Positions 9,146-18,114 of a DNA stretch of 64,000 nt are shown piece by piece. Origin of the DNA: Bradyrhizobium sp. CSA207 (GTDB lineage: Bacteria > Pseudomonadota > Alphaproteobacteria > Rhizobiales > Xanthobacteraceae); NCBI RefSeq assembly GCF_029051685.1, contig NZ_JAACFT010000016.1:1-64000 (forward strand). Direction: 5' to 3'. The notes beneath the pieces are model-generated. The model was not told the origin of the DNA and ran no database searches. It saw nothing but the letters and a program-made list of their open reading frames with translations. Position 1 is the stretch's first letter, and the number at the start of each line of letters is the position of its first letter. The translations under genes were made by a program, and so were the position numbers.

Positions 9146-9919
9146 ATGGATATCATGACGAGCGTCGGCCTCGTGGTGGGCATTATCGTCATTGCGACGA
9201 TGATGCTGCTGGGCGGCGATCTTCACATGTTCATCTCCGAACATGCCATGATCATCATCTTCGGCGGGTCGACCGCAGCGACCATGATCCGCTTTCCTCT
9301 CTCGACGCTGATTCATGGCCTGCCGCTCGGCGCCAAATTTGCCTTCACGATGAGCCGTCTGTCGGCGCACGACCTCGTCGACGAGCTCGCCCGCATCGCC
9401 GAGATCGCCCGCAAGCAGGGCCCGGTGGGCCTGGAGAAGGTCGAAACCGACGAGCCGTTCCTGGCCAAGGGCATCCGCTTCGTCGCCGACGGCTACGACC
9501 TCGATTTCATCCGCGACAATCTCGAGCGCGACCGCGACAACTTCCTCATGCATCTGGACGAGGGTAGCAAGATCTACCGCGCCATCGGCGACTGCGCCCC
9601 GGCCTTCGGCATGGTCGGCACGCTGATCGGCATGGTGCAGATGTTCGCCAACATGACCGACCCCTCCAAGCTCGGTCCGTTCATGGCCACCGCGCTGCTC
9701 GCGACGCTGTACGGCGCGCTGGTCGCGAACCTCTTCTGCATACCGATCGCCGACAAGCTGCACGGCAAGCTCCTGGACGAAGAGACCAACCGTACGCTGA
9801 TCATCGACGGCATCCTCATGATCCGCGACTCCAAGAGCCCGACGCTGGTGCGCGAAATGCTGCTGGCCTATTTGCCCGAGAAGCACCGCCACGCCGAAGG
9901 CGAGCCGGTTCCGGCGTAG
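9146..9919 (+). CDS. motA: MotA/PomA-like flagellar stator channel subunit
   Basis: A protein of 257 aa with four hydrophobic segments: two near the N-terminus (about 5-20 and 30-50), then a cytoplasmic domain, then two near residues 150-200. It pairs with MotB to form the ion channel that drives the flagellar motor. The opening MDIMTSVGLVVG and the LGG/GGS pattern resemble the sodium-type PomA more than enterobacterial MotA. ATG 9146 is preferred to TTG 9134, since GGAG (9135-9138) is correctly spaced. The motB gene starts 23 bases downstream. No flagellar genes are adjacent. Confidence 0.88.
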   Translation: MDIMTSVGLVVGIIVIATMMLLGGDLHMFISEHAMIIIFGGSTAATMIRFPLSTLIHGLPLGAKFAFTMSRLSAHDLVDELARIAEIARKQGPVGLEKVETDEPFLAKGIRFVADGYDLDFIRDNLERDRDNFLMHLDEGSKIYRAIGDCAPAFGMVGTLIGMVQMFANMTDPSKLGPFMATALLATLYGALVANLFCIPIADKLHGKLLDEETNRTLIIDGILMIRDSKSPTLVREMLLAYLPEKHRHAEGEPVPA

Positions 9920-9942
9920 CGCCGGACGCCGGGGGCTGACCA

Positions 9943-10773
9943 ATGGCCAAGAAGAAGCGTGGCGATTCACACGGAGGCGGTCACGGCTGGTTCGTGACGT
10001 TCGCCGATCTGATGGGCCTGATGATGAGCTTCTTCGTGATGCTCGTCGCGTTCTCCACCCAGGATGCCAACAAGCTGAAGGTCGTCGCAGGCTCGATGCG
10101 CGATGCCTTCGGCGTGCAGACCGAGGCGCGCTACGCCGGCATCGTCGAGTCCGACGGCCTGCCGACCCGGCCGCGGCTGAAAAACGTCGATCACATCCAG
10201 CCCGAAGACGCCTCCAATACACCGACGCCGGATCAGGAGGATCGTGACCGCACCTCGGGTGCGAAGATCAAGGTCGACCGCAACTTCGCGCTCGCCGCCG
10301 CCTCGCTGCGCCAGGCCTTGCAGGACATGCCTGAACTGACCGAGATGTCCAAGCACATCATGTTCGAGGAGACCAAGCAGGGCCTCAACCTCGAGATCGT
10401 CGATCAGGACGGCCGCTCGATGTTTGCCGACGGCTCAAAGGTGCCCTACGACCGCACCCGTCGCCTGATCGAGAAGCTCGCGATTCCGCTCAAGGCGACG
10501 CCGCTGCGTGTCTCCATCGCCGGCCACACTGCTGCCGGCTTCGTACCAGCCCGCGGCGATTACGGCGCCTTCGACCTGTCGGCCGATCGTGCCAATGCCG
10601 TGCGCCAGATCCTCGAGCGCGAGGGCCTGCCGCCGTCGCACATCTTCGCTGTCACCGGCAAGTCGGATACGCAGCCGCTGTTTCCGGACGATCCTTCGCT
10701 CGCGGCCAACCGGCGGGTGACCATCACGCTGATGCGCGAGGATCCACCGCTGCCGCCGAATTTGAAGCCCTAG
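9943..10773 (+). CDS. motB: MotB/PomB-like stator subunit with OmpA peptidoglycan-binding domain
   Basis: A protein of 276 aa. A short basic N-terminus precedes one transmembrane helix (about residues 16-38) with the ion-carrying Asp in FADLMGLMMSFFVML. A periplasmic linker follows, then an OmpA/MotB domain (about 140-265) that anchors the stator to peptidoglycan; SADRANAVRQIL is its typical helix. The TFADLM...FFVMLVAFS pattern is closer to PomB than to proton-type E. coli MotB. It follows motA in the same transcription unit. Confidence 0.9.
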   Translation: MAKKKRGDSHGGGHGWFVTFADLMGLMMSFFVMLVAFSTQDANKLKVVAGSMRDAFGVQTEARYAGIVESDGLPTRPRLKNVDHIQPEDASNTPTPDQEDRDRTSGAKIKVDRNFALAAASLRQALQDMPELTEMSKHIMFEETKQGLNLEIVDQDGRSMFADGSKVPYDRTRRLIEKLAIPLKATPLRVSIAGHTAAGFVPARGDYGAFDLSADRANAVRQILEREGLPPSHIFAVTGKSDTQPLFPDDPSLAANRRVTITLMREDPPLPPNLKP

Positions 10774-11043
10774 GGCGTTTTCCAGCGAAGTGGACGAGTT
10801 CGCGCCAAGAAAAAGCGTCAAGACAGGGATCGAGAGCCGTTCCGATTCGACGCGACGGAAGCGGCTCCCCAGTGCACTTGCGCTACCATTTTACCTGAAG
10901 CATATCGTCGCTATGGCGATGAACGTGGCCGCGCCGTCACAGCATCCGCTGCGGTGCCTGCTATGGTGGGCCAATTGACAGGCGCGCCGGAAGCGTCAAA
11001 AGGCGCCGGATCAATTCCAGTGGACGAAGCGTTCTCCACCCTC
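10774..11043. other. Gap between motB and the first kup gene
   Basis: No convincing gene is seen. The first part, from GGGCGTTTTCCAGCGAAGTG at 10773, looks like one of the dispersed intergenic sequences of this genus and has a short open frame with no family resemblance. In-frame upstream codons for kup run from 10954, so the true kup start may lie a little before 11044. Confidence 0.4.
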
Positions 11044-12942
11044 ATGACGGCGAGCATCACATCGACCGAGACCCAGGAAGGGCCGGTCACCTCGGGTTTT
11101 TGGTCCCTCACGCTTGGGAGCATCGGCGTCGTCTTCGGTGACATCGGGACCTCGCCGCTCTACGCGTTTCACGAGGCGGTCAGGGGCGCGGCCCACGGCG
11201 AGCCGGTGTCGCGGGTCATCGTGCTCGGCGTGCTCTCGCTGATCCTCTGGGCGCTCTTTGTCGTCGTCACCGCCAAATACGTCCTGTTGCTGCTGCGCGC
11301 CGACAACAACGGGGAAGGCGGGACGCTCTCCCTCATGGCGCTCGGACAGCGCGCGCTGGGGCGGCGGAGCTGGTTCCTGATGGCGCTTGGCGTGGTTGGC
11401 GCCTCCATGTTCATCGGCGATTCCATGATCACGCCGGCGATCTCGGTGCTGTCGGCGGTCGAAGGTCTCAAGCTCGCCACGCCTGCCTTCGAGCATTACG
11501 TGGTGCCGCTCACCGTTCTCATCCTGGTGCTGCTGTTCGCGGTCCAGAGCAAGGGCACGGCGCTGGTGGCGTCCGCCTTCGGGCCGGTCATGGTGGTCTG
11601 GTTTACCTGTCTGGCGGTGATGGGCATGGTCCACATCGCCGACGATCCCTCGGTGCTTGTGGCCATCAATCCCTATTACGCGGTGCACTTCCTGCTGTCG
11701 CACGGCACGATCGGCCTGGTGACACTGGGCGCCGTATTCCTGGCCGTGACCGGCGGCGAGGCGCTCTATGCCGATCTCGGCCATTTCGGCCGCAAGCCGA
11801 TCCAGTCGGCCTGGATGTTCCTCGTGCTGCCCTCGCTGCTGATCAACTATTTCGGACAGGGCGCGCTGGTGCTGTCCGATCCCAGCGCGATCGAACACTC
11901 CTTCTATCGCATGGTGCCCGAGTATCTGGTGCTGCCGCTGGTCGGGCTTGCGACCGCGGCCACCGTGATCGCCAGCCAGGCGGTGATCACCGGCGCTTAT
12001 TCGCTGGTCTATCAGGCGGTGCAGCTCGGCCTCTTGCCGCGCTTTGAGGTGCGCTACACCTCCGAAACCCATGCAGGCCAAATCTATCTGCCGCGCGTGA
12101 ACCGGCTGCTCCTGATCGGCGTGATGTTGCTGGTGCTGTTGTTCCGCACCCCGAGCAACCTTGCCTCGGCGTACGGCATCGCGGTCTCCACCACCATGGT
12201 TGCCGACGGCATCATGGGCTTCATCGTGATCTGGAAATTGTGGAACTGGCGCGCTGCGACGGCCGCGGTCGTGATCTTGCCGTTCGTCGTGGTCGACATG
12301 ACCTTCTTCAGCGCCAATCTGTTGAAGCTGCTCGAAGGCGCCTGGGTGCCGCTGTTGTTTGGCGCGACGATGGCGGCGACGATCTGGACCTGGCGTAGGG
12401 GCTCGGGAATCCTGACCCAGAAAACCCGCCGGATCGAGGTCCCGCTCGACGATCTGCTCCGGAGCCTGGAGAAGCGGCCACCGCACGTCGTCAAGGGCAC
12501 GGCGGTGTTCCTGACCAGCGATCCCGCCTTCGTACCCACCGCGCTGTTGCACAACCTCAAGCACAACAAGGTGCTGCACGAGCACAACGTGGTCCTGACC
12601 ATCGAGACTGCGCATACGCCGCGGGTCGACCTGTCGGAGCGGTTCCATATGGAGAAGATCAGCGACAAGTTCTTCAAGGTCCGCCTGCGCTTTGGCTACA
12701 TGGAGCAGCCGAACGTTCCCAAGGCGCTCGCAATCGCGCGCAAGCAGGGCTGGCAGTTCGACATCATGTCGACCTCGTTCTTCGTGTCGCGCCGCTCGCT
12801 GAAGGCCTCGGCGCAGTCCGGCATGCCGCTGTGGCAGGACCACCTGTTCATCGCGCTGAGCCGGTCCGCCAACGATGCCACCGACTATTTCCAGATTCCC
12901 ACCGGACGGGTGGTTGAAGTCGGGACCCAAGTCACCATTTGA
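11044..12942 (+). CDS. kup: Kup-family potassium uptake transporter (first of a tandem pair)
   Basis: A membrane protein of about 632 aa that brings K+ in, probably with H+. The N-terminal signature GSIGVVFGDIGTSPLYA is diagnostic. About twelve hydrophobic helices fill residues ~20-440, and a soluble C-terminal domain ends with HFP-like QFDIMSTSFFVSRR and NDATDYFQIPTGRVVEVG. Start ATG 11044 is a guess, because no clear ribosome site is seen; ATG or GTG codons from 10954 are also open. The next gene is a close paralogue. Confidence 0.93.
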   Translation: MTASITSTETQEGPVTSGFWSLTLGSIGVVFGDIGTSPLYAFHEAVRGAAHGEPVSRVIVLGVLSLILWALFVVVTAKYVLLLLRADNNGEGGTLSLMALGQRALGRRSWFLMALGVVGASMFIGDSMITPAISVLSAVEGLKLATPAFEHYVVPLTVLILVLLFAVQSKGTALVASAFGPVMVVWFTCLAVMGMVHIADDPSVLVAINPYYAVHFLLSHGTIGLVTLGAVFLAVTGGEALYADLGHFGRKPIQSAWMFLVLPSLLINYFGQGALVLSDPSAIEHSFYRMVPEYLVLPLVGLATAATVIASQAVITGAYSLVYQAVQLGLLPRFEVRYTSETHAGQIYLPRVNRLLLIGVMLLVLLFRTPSNLASAYGIAVSTTMVADGIMGFIVIWKLWNWRAATAAVVILPFVVVDMTFFSANLLKLLEGAWVPLLFGATMAATIWTWRRGSGILTQKTRRIEVPLDDLLRSLEKRPPHVVKGTAVFLTSDPAFVPTALLHNLKHNKVLHEHNVVLTIETAHTPRVDLSERFHMEKISDKFFKVRLRFGYMEQPNVPKALAIARKQGWQFDIMSTSFFVSRRSLKASAQSGMPLWQDHLFIALSRSANDATDYFQIPTGRVVEVGTQVTI

Positions 12943-13082
12943 CCGGATGGGCGGATGTATGCGATTTTTGCATGGCAAGAGCCTAAAATCGCGCTAGGCT
13001 ATGCCGGCAGCGCAAGACTATAAGCCCGCGCGCTCTGCTGCCGTGCAGTGAAGCTTTTTTTTAGAGGCCATCAGTCTCTCCC

Positions 13083-15011
13083 ATGACGAGTGAAGTAGCT
13101 GCTCCCGCCCCGGAAACGGCGGCTGCCAATGGGCATGGCGAAGCCCACACCACGGCCGGTTTCGGCGCACTGACGCTTGGCAGCATCGGTGTCGTCTACG
13201 GCGACATCGGGACCAGCCCGCTTTACGCTTTTCGCGAGGCGGTGGTCGCTGCCTCGGGCGCAGGCGGTGTGCCGACGACGGCCGCCGTGCTGGGCGTGCT
13301 CTCGCTGATCCTATGGGCGCTCATCATCGTGGTGACGCTCAAATACGTCGTGATTCTGCTTCGTGCCGACAACAATGGCGAGGGCGGCACGCTAGCCCTC
13401 ATGGCGCTTGCCCAGCGCGCGGTCGGAAAGAAGGGGGGCGCGATTGTCCTTCTCGGTATCATCTCGGGTGCGCTGTTCTACGGTGACGCGGTGATCACGC
13501 CAGCGCTGTCGGTGCTGTCGGCAGTGGAAGGGACCAAGGACCTCACCGAGAGTTTCGAGCCCTATATCGTCCCGCTGACAGTTCTGATCCTGCTTGTGCT
13601 GTTTGCCGCACAATCGCGCGGCACGGCGCGTGTTGCGGCCCTTTTCGGCCCAATCACATGCATCTGGTTCGCGGCCATTGCAGTGGCGGCGATCGGTCCG
13701 ATCCTGAACCAGCCGCAGGTGCTGCTCGCACTGAACCCGCTTTATGCCGTGTCCTTCATGCTCCATCATGGCATCATTGGCTTCGTCACGCTCGGCGCGG
13801 TGTTTCTGGCCGTGACTGGCGCGGAAGCGCTCTATGCCGATCTCGGCCATTTCGGCAAGCGGCCGATCCAGACCGCCTGGCTGTTCATCGTGCTCCCGGC
13901 GCTGGCGCTTAACTACATCGGACAGGCCGCGCTTGTGATTGCCGACCCCAAGGCGATCGAGAGTCCCTTCTTTCAGTTGTACCCTCAAGGGTGGATCCGC
14001 GGCGCGATGGTGCTTCTCGCCACCGCCGCCACCGTCATCGCGAGCCAGGCCGTTATCACCGGCGCCTATTCACTGACGCGCCAGGCAATCCAGCTTGGAC
14101 TTTTGCCGCGCTTTGAAATTCGCCATACCTCTGAAGCCCATTCGGGGCAGATCTTCATCCCGCGCGTCAATACGCTGCTCCTGGTGTTCGTGTTATTGCT
14201 CGTGCTGATGTTCCGCTCGTCCAGCGCGCTGGCCTCGGCCTATGGCATCTCGGTCACCGGAACCATGGTGGTTACGGCCATGATGGGTTTTGTCGTGATC
14301 TGGAAAGTATGGCGGTGGTCTGCGTTTGCTGCCGCCGCGCTGATTGCGCCCTTCCTGTTCCTCGACCTGACCTTCCTGGCGGCAAACCTGCTCAAGGTCT
14401 TCGAGGGCGGCTGGGTGCCGCTCGCGCTCGGCGCTGTTATGATCCTCCTGATGTACACGTGGCGGCGTGGCAGCCGGCTGCTGTTCGAGAAGTCGCGCAA
14501 GCTCGAGTTCCCGCTCGCTGATCTCGTGGCAATGCTGGAGAAGCGCCCGCCAACCCGGGTGCCGGGTACCGCCGTGTTCCTGACCAGCGATCCCCTCAGC
14601 GCGCCGACCGCGCTGATGCACAGTCTGAAACACTACAAAGTGCTGCACGAGAAGAACGTCATTCTCACCATCGAGACCGCGCATACGCCGCGGATCGATC
14701 CGGCCGAGCGCGTCAAGCTGGAGCAGATCAGCCCGACCTTCTCCAAGGTGACGCTCAAGTTCGGCTTCATGGAATCGCCCAACGTGCCGAAGGCGCTGGC
14801 GATCGCCCGCAAGCTCGGCTGGCAATTCGACATCATGTCGACGTCGTTCTTCCTGTCGCGCCGGGCGCTCAAGCCCGCGGTCCATTCCGGCATGCCGCGC
14901 TGGCAGGACCGGCTGTTCATCTCGCTCAGCCGCTCGGCGAACGATGCCACCGACTATTTCCAGATCCCCAGCGGCCGCGTGGTTGAAGTCGGCACGCAGG
15001 TGACGATCTAA
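13083..15011 (+). CDS. kup: Kup-family potassium uptake transporter (second of a tandem pair)
   Basis: A Kup transporter of 642 aa with the same architecture as its neighbour: GSIGVVYGDIGTSPLYA near residue 38, about twelve membrane segments, and the shared C-terminal end NDATDYFQIPSGRVVEVG. Many stretches are near-identical to the first copy, while the N-terminal ~30 residues differ (Ala/Pro/Gly-rich here). It begins 140 bases after the first gene, so it may have its own promoter. A tandem duplication followed by divergence is the simplest reading. Confidence 0.95.
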   Translation: MTSEVAAPAPETAAANGHGEAHTTAGFGALTLGSIGVVYGDIGTSPLYAFREAVVAASGAGGVPTTAAVLGVLSLILWALIIVVTLKYVVILLRADNNGEGGTLALMALAQRAVGKKGGAIVLLGIISGALFYGDAVITPALSVLSAVEGTKDLTESFEPYIVPLTVLILLVLFAAQSRGTARVAALFGPITCIWFAAIAVAAIGPILNQPQVLLALNPLYAVSFMLHHGIIGFVTLGAVFLAVTGAEALYADLGHFGKRPIQTAWLFIVLPALALNYIGQAALVIADPKAIESPFFQLYPQGWIRGAMVLLATAATVIASQAVITGAYSLTRQAIQLGLLPRFEIRHTSEAHSGQIFIPRVNTLLLVFVLLLVLMFRSSSALASAYGISVTGTMVVTAMMGFVVIWKVWRWSAFAAAALIAPFLFLDLTFLAANLLKVFEGGWVPLALGAVMILLMYTWRRGSRLLFEKSRKLEFPLADLVAMLEKRPPTRVPGTAVFLTSDPLSAPTALMHSLKHYKVLHEKNVILTIETAHTPRIDPAERVKLEQISPTFSKVTLKFGFMESPNVPKALAIARKLGWQFDIMSTSFFLSRRALKPAVHSGMPRWQDRLFISLSRSANDATDYFQIPSGRVVEVGTQVTI

Positions 15012-15052
15012 GCTGACGATCGAGGCGGCCGCCCCGCTTCCATACCGTCCGC

Positions 15053-15155
15053 TGTCATCGCCCGCGCAGGCGGGCGATCCAGTATTCCAGAGACAGTGCG
15101 GGGGATATAGTGAGGCCACGGCGTACTGGATTCCCCGCCTTCGCGGGGAATGACA
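15053..15155. repeat. Inverted repeat element with hairpin-forming arms
   Basis: The 32-bp arms at 15053-15084 and 15124-15155 are imperfect inverted copies, and each arm folds into its own hairpin (for example CCCCGCCTTCGCGGGG at 15133-15148). It lies just after kup. The remainder of the 356-base gap to the rhodanese gene shows no gene. Confidence 0.7.
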
Positions 15156-15367
15156 CCGAATTTGATGAGCGACCTCCCAGCCGAGCCTGAGAGGTGACGC
15201 AGGCTCTCCAGGCATGGGCCTGAAAGCGCACTTCAAGTCGCTGCGATTTAGCTTTAACTTGCAGCGTATCGCTCAAGCCTTTGTAGCGCTTGATTTTCGT
15301 GAGCCGAGAGGCGAGGTTGCCGCCGGCCGGCATCGTCCCGGCGCGAGCTCGAATGTTGGAGGATGAT

Positions 15368-15694
15368 GTGGCAAACCAGGTACAGGATCTGACCCCGGAC
15401 GAGGTCTCCAAGGGTGTCGCGGAAGGGCGCTATCTGCTGGTCGACGTTCGCGAGCCGAACGAGGTCGAAGCCGAGGCCTATCCCTACGGTGTCGTGGTTC
15501 CGCTCTCGACCTTCGACCCAAAGGCGATCCCCGATCCGCAAGGCAAGGAAGTCGTGTTCGCCTGCCGATCCGGCAAGCGCTCGGTGACGGCCTCGCTCGC
15601 AGCGCAGGCGGCTGGCCTTCCCTACGACAAGCATCTCGCCGGCGGCATGCTGGGTTGGAAGGCGGCGGGTCTTCCCAGCAAGGTCGGCGGCTGA
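15368..15694 (+). CDS. Single-domain rhodanese-like protein
   Basis: A sulfurtransferase-like protein of 108 aa from GTG 15368, preceded by GGAGGA at 15358-15363. The domain starts with DEVSKGVAEGRYLLVDVREPNEV. The active loop is CRSGKRS, with the persulfide-forming Cys present, so it is probably catalytically competent. ATG 15353 is an alternative start. The aminotransferase gene begins eight bases after its stop, so co-transcription is likely, but no shared pathway is evident. Confidence 0.85.
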   Translation: MANQVQDLTPDEVSKGVAEGRYLLVDVREPNEVEAEAYPYGVVVPLSTFDPKAIPDPQGKEVVFACRSGKRSVTASLAAQAAGLPYDKHLAGGMLGWKAAGLPSKVGG

Positions 15695-15702
15695 CCCGGC
15701 CG

Positions 15703-16899
15703 ATGTCCGACAATCCTTCCCTGAACAAGAGCTCCTCCCTGAACAAGGTCTTCGCCGACCTTCCCGTCACCATCTTCGAGGCGATGTCGCAGGCCGCGCG
15801 CGACAACGCCGCCATCAATCTCGGCCAGGGCTTTCCCGACGATCCCGGTCCCGAGGACATCCGCCGCGCCGCGGCCGACGCCTCGCTCAACGGCTACAAC
15901 CAATATCCGTCGATGATGGGCCTGCCGGAGCTGCGCCAGGCGATCGCGACCCATTACGGCCACTGGCATGGCCTCAAGCTCGACCCGATGAGCGAGGTGA
16001 TGGTGACCTCGGGCGGCACCGAGGCCCTGACCTCGGCCATCCTGGCGGTGGTCCAGCCCGGCGACGAGGTGGTCTGCTTTCAGCCGGTCTATGATTCCTA
16101 CCTGCCGATCATCCGCCAGGCTGGCGGCATTCCGCGTCTCGTGCGGCTCGAGCCGCCGGGCTGGCGGCTGAATGAGGACATGCTGAAAAGCGTCTTCAAT
16201 TCAAAGACCAAGGCGGTGCTCTTCAACAATCCCTTGAACCCATCCGCGGTGGTCTATCCGCGCGAGGACCTCGATCTCCTGGCGCGCTACTGCCAGGAGT
16301 TCGACGTCATCGCGATCTGCGACGAGGTCTGGGAGCACGTCACCTTCGACGAGCACAAGCACATCCCGCTGATCACCATCCCCGGCATGCGCGAGCGCAC
16401 CATCAAGGTCGGCTCGGCCGGCAAGATCTTCTCGCTGACGGGCTGGAAGATCGGCTTCGTCTGCGCCGCGCCACAGCTGTTGCGCGTCGCCGCCAAGGTG
16501 CACCAGTTCCTGACCTTCACGACCGCGCCGAACCTGCAGGCCGCCGTCGCCTACGGCCTCGGCAAGCCGGACGAGTATTTCCTGTCAATGCGCAAGGACC
16601 TGACCCGGAGCAGGGATCGTCTGACCAAGGGCCTCGAGAGCCTCGGCTTCCCCGTGTTGAAGTCGCAGGGCACCTACTTCCTGACCGTCGACCTGTCGCC
16701 GCTCGGGCTCAACGAGAGCGATGCCGAATTCTGCTGGCGGATCGTGAAGGACTACAAGGTGGCGGCAATCCCGGTCTCGGCCTTCTACGAGCAGGATCCG
16801 GTGACCTCGGTGGTCCGCTTCTGCTTTGCCAAGAAGGACGAGACGCTCGACACCGCATTGGAGCGGCTGTCGGACGCCGTGCGCCGGCGCAAGGGGTAG
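15703..16899 (+). CDS. PLP-dependent aminotransferase, class I/II
   Basis: A fold-type I aminotransferase of 398 aa. The substrate-binding segment is INLGQGFPDDPGP near residue 40, and the PLP lysine lies in SAGKIFSLTGWKIGF near residue 245. The pattern is closest to the kynurenine-oxoglutarate/methionine aminotransferase (YbdL-like) group. ATG 15703 follows the rhodanese stop directly. The PotF-like gene starts at 16900, the base after this stop, so the three genes form one unit. Confidence 0.88.
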   Translation: MSDNPSLNKSSSLNKVFADLPVTIFEAMSQAARDNAAINLGQGFPDDPGPEDIRRAAADASLNGYNQYPSMMGLPELRQAIATHYGHWHGLKLDPMSEVMVTSGGTEALTSAILAVVQPGDEVVCFQPVYDSYLPIIRQAGGIPRLVRLEPPGWRLNEDMLKSVFNSKTKAVLFNNPLNPSAVVYPREDLDLLARYCQEFDVIAICDEVWEHVTFDEHKHIPLITIPGMRERTIKVGSAGKIFSLTGWKIGFVCAAPQLLRVAAKVHQFLTFTTAPNLQAAVAYGLGKPDEYFLSMRKDLTRSRDRLTKGLESLGFPVLKSQGTYFLTVDLSPLGLNESDAEFCWRIVKDYKVAAIPVSAFYEQDPVTSVVRFCFAKKDETLDTALERLSDAVRRRKG

Positions 16900-18015
16900 A
16901 TGATGAAGAAGGTCAGCCGTCTCGGCGTTTTCCTTGGTCTTGCGACCGCCGCGGCGCTGACGCTGCTCTCGCAAGGGGCCGCCGCCGACGGGCGCGTCGT
17001 CAACTTCTACAACTGGTCCAATTACATGGCGCCGGACGTCCTTGAGGCCTTCACCAAGGAGACCGGCATCAAGGTGGTCTACGACACCTTCGACGCCAAC
17101 GAGACGCTGGAGACGCGCCTGATGGCCGGCAAGTCCGGCTACGACGTCGTGGTGCCGACCGCCTATTTTCTCCAGCGCCAGATCAAGGCCAACATCTTCC
17201 AGAAGCTCGACAAGTCGAAGCTGCCGAATCTGGCCAACGCCTGGCCGATGGTGACCAAGAATCTCGCAACCTACGATCCCGGCAATGAGTTTGCCGCGAA
17301 CTACATGTGGGGCACGACCGGCATCGGCTACAACGTCGCCAAGGTGAAGCAGATCCTCGGGCCGGACGCCAAGATCGACAGCTGGGACATCGTCTTCAAG
17401 CCGGAGAACCTGGCCAAGTTCAAAGACTGCGGCGTCCACATGCTCGATTCCGCCGACGATATATTTCCGGCGGCGCTGAACTATCTCGGGCTCGATCCGA
17501 ACTCGACCAAGCAGGCCGACCTGGAGAAAGCCACTGACGTCGTGGCCAAGGTCCGCCCCTACGTGCGCAAGTTTCACTCGTCCGAATATCTCAGCGCGCT
17601 TGCCACCGGCGAGATCTGCCTCGTGGTCGGCTGGTCCGGCGACATCATGCAGGCCCGCGCCCGCGCGGCGGAAGCCAAAGGCGGCATCGAGATCGGCTAC
17701 GCGATCCCTAAGGAGGGCGCGCAGATGTTCTTCGACAATCTCGCGATCCCGGCGGACGCCAGGAACGTCAAGGAAGCCTACGAGCTGATCAACTATCTCT
17801 ACCGCCCCGATGTCGCCGCCAAGAACTCGGATTTTTTGTCCTACGCCAACGGCAATCTCGCCAGCCAGAAGCTGGTCGATCCGAAGATTCTGAACGACAA
17901 GAACATCTATCCGGACGAGGCGACGCTCTCAAAGCTGTTCGTCATCACGGCGCGTGAGCCGGCGACGCAGCGCGTCATCAACAGGCTTTGGACCAGGGTG
18001 AAGACGGGAAGGTGA
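16900..18015 (+). CDS. PotF-like polyamine ABC transporter periplasmic binding protein
   Basis: A protein of 371 aa with a signal peptide of about 28 residues (basic start, long hydrophobic core, cleavage around GAAA-DG). The mature start VVNFYNWSNYMAPDVLEAF is typical of the PotD/PotF family. The polyamine-binding aromatic and Asp residues lie in WSNY, TTGIGYN and WSGD. No permease or ATPase genes are beside it, so it must share components encoded elsewhere or act as a stand-alone sensor. It follows an aminotransferase gene without a gap; a role in polyamine breakdown is possible but not shown. Confidence 0.88.
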   Translation: MMKKVSRLGVFLGLATAAALTLLSQGAAADGRVVNFYNWSNYMAPDVLEAFTKETGIKVVYDTFDANETLETRLMAGKSGYDVVVPTAYFLQRQIKANIFQKLDKSKLPNLANAWPMVTKNLATYDPGNEFAANYMWGTTGIGYNVAKVKQILGPDAKIDSWDIVFKPENLAKFKDCGVHMLDSADDIFPAALNYLGLDPNSTKQADLEKATDVVAKVRPYVRKFHSSEYLSALATGEICLVVGWSGDIMQARARAAEAKGGIEIGYAIPKEGAQMFFDNLAIPADARNVKEAYELINYLYRPDVAAKNSDFLSYANGNLASQKLVDPKILNDKNIYPDEATLSKLFVITAREPATQRVINRLWTRVKTGR

Positions 18016-18030
18016 CAAACTACGTTGCGT

Positions 18031-18104
18031 CATTGCGAGCGAAGCGAAGCAATCCAGAATCTCTCCGCGGATGCAGCCTGGATTGCTTCGCGTCGCTCGC
18101 AATG
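18031..18104. repeat. Palindromic repeat (CATTGCGAGCG ... family), copy 1
   Basis: The 27-bp arms at 18031-18057 and 18078-18104 match with one mismatch and enclose a 20-base loop. A second copy is at 26164-26233. It lies between the convergent PotF-like and lpxXL genes, where its stable hairpin could end transcription from both sides. Confidence 0.8.
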
Positions 18105-18114
18105 ACAGGGCAAA

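Noticed and set aside
10790..10978. Short open frame between motB and kup
   Set aside because: It lies in repeat-like sequence, has no ribosome site and no family resemblance.
11011..12978. Long minus-strand open frame opposite the first kup gene
   Set aside because: Low-complexity charged translation mirroring a clear Kup transporter gene; no start signal or family match.
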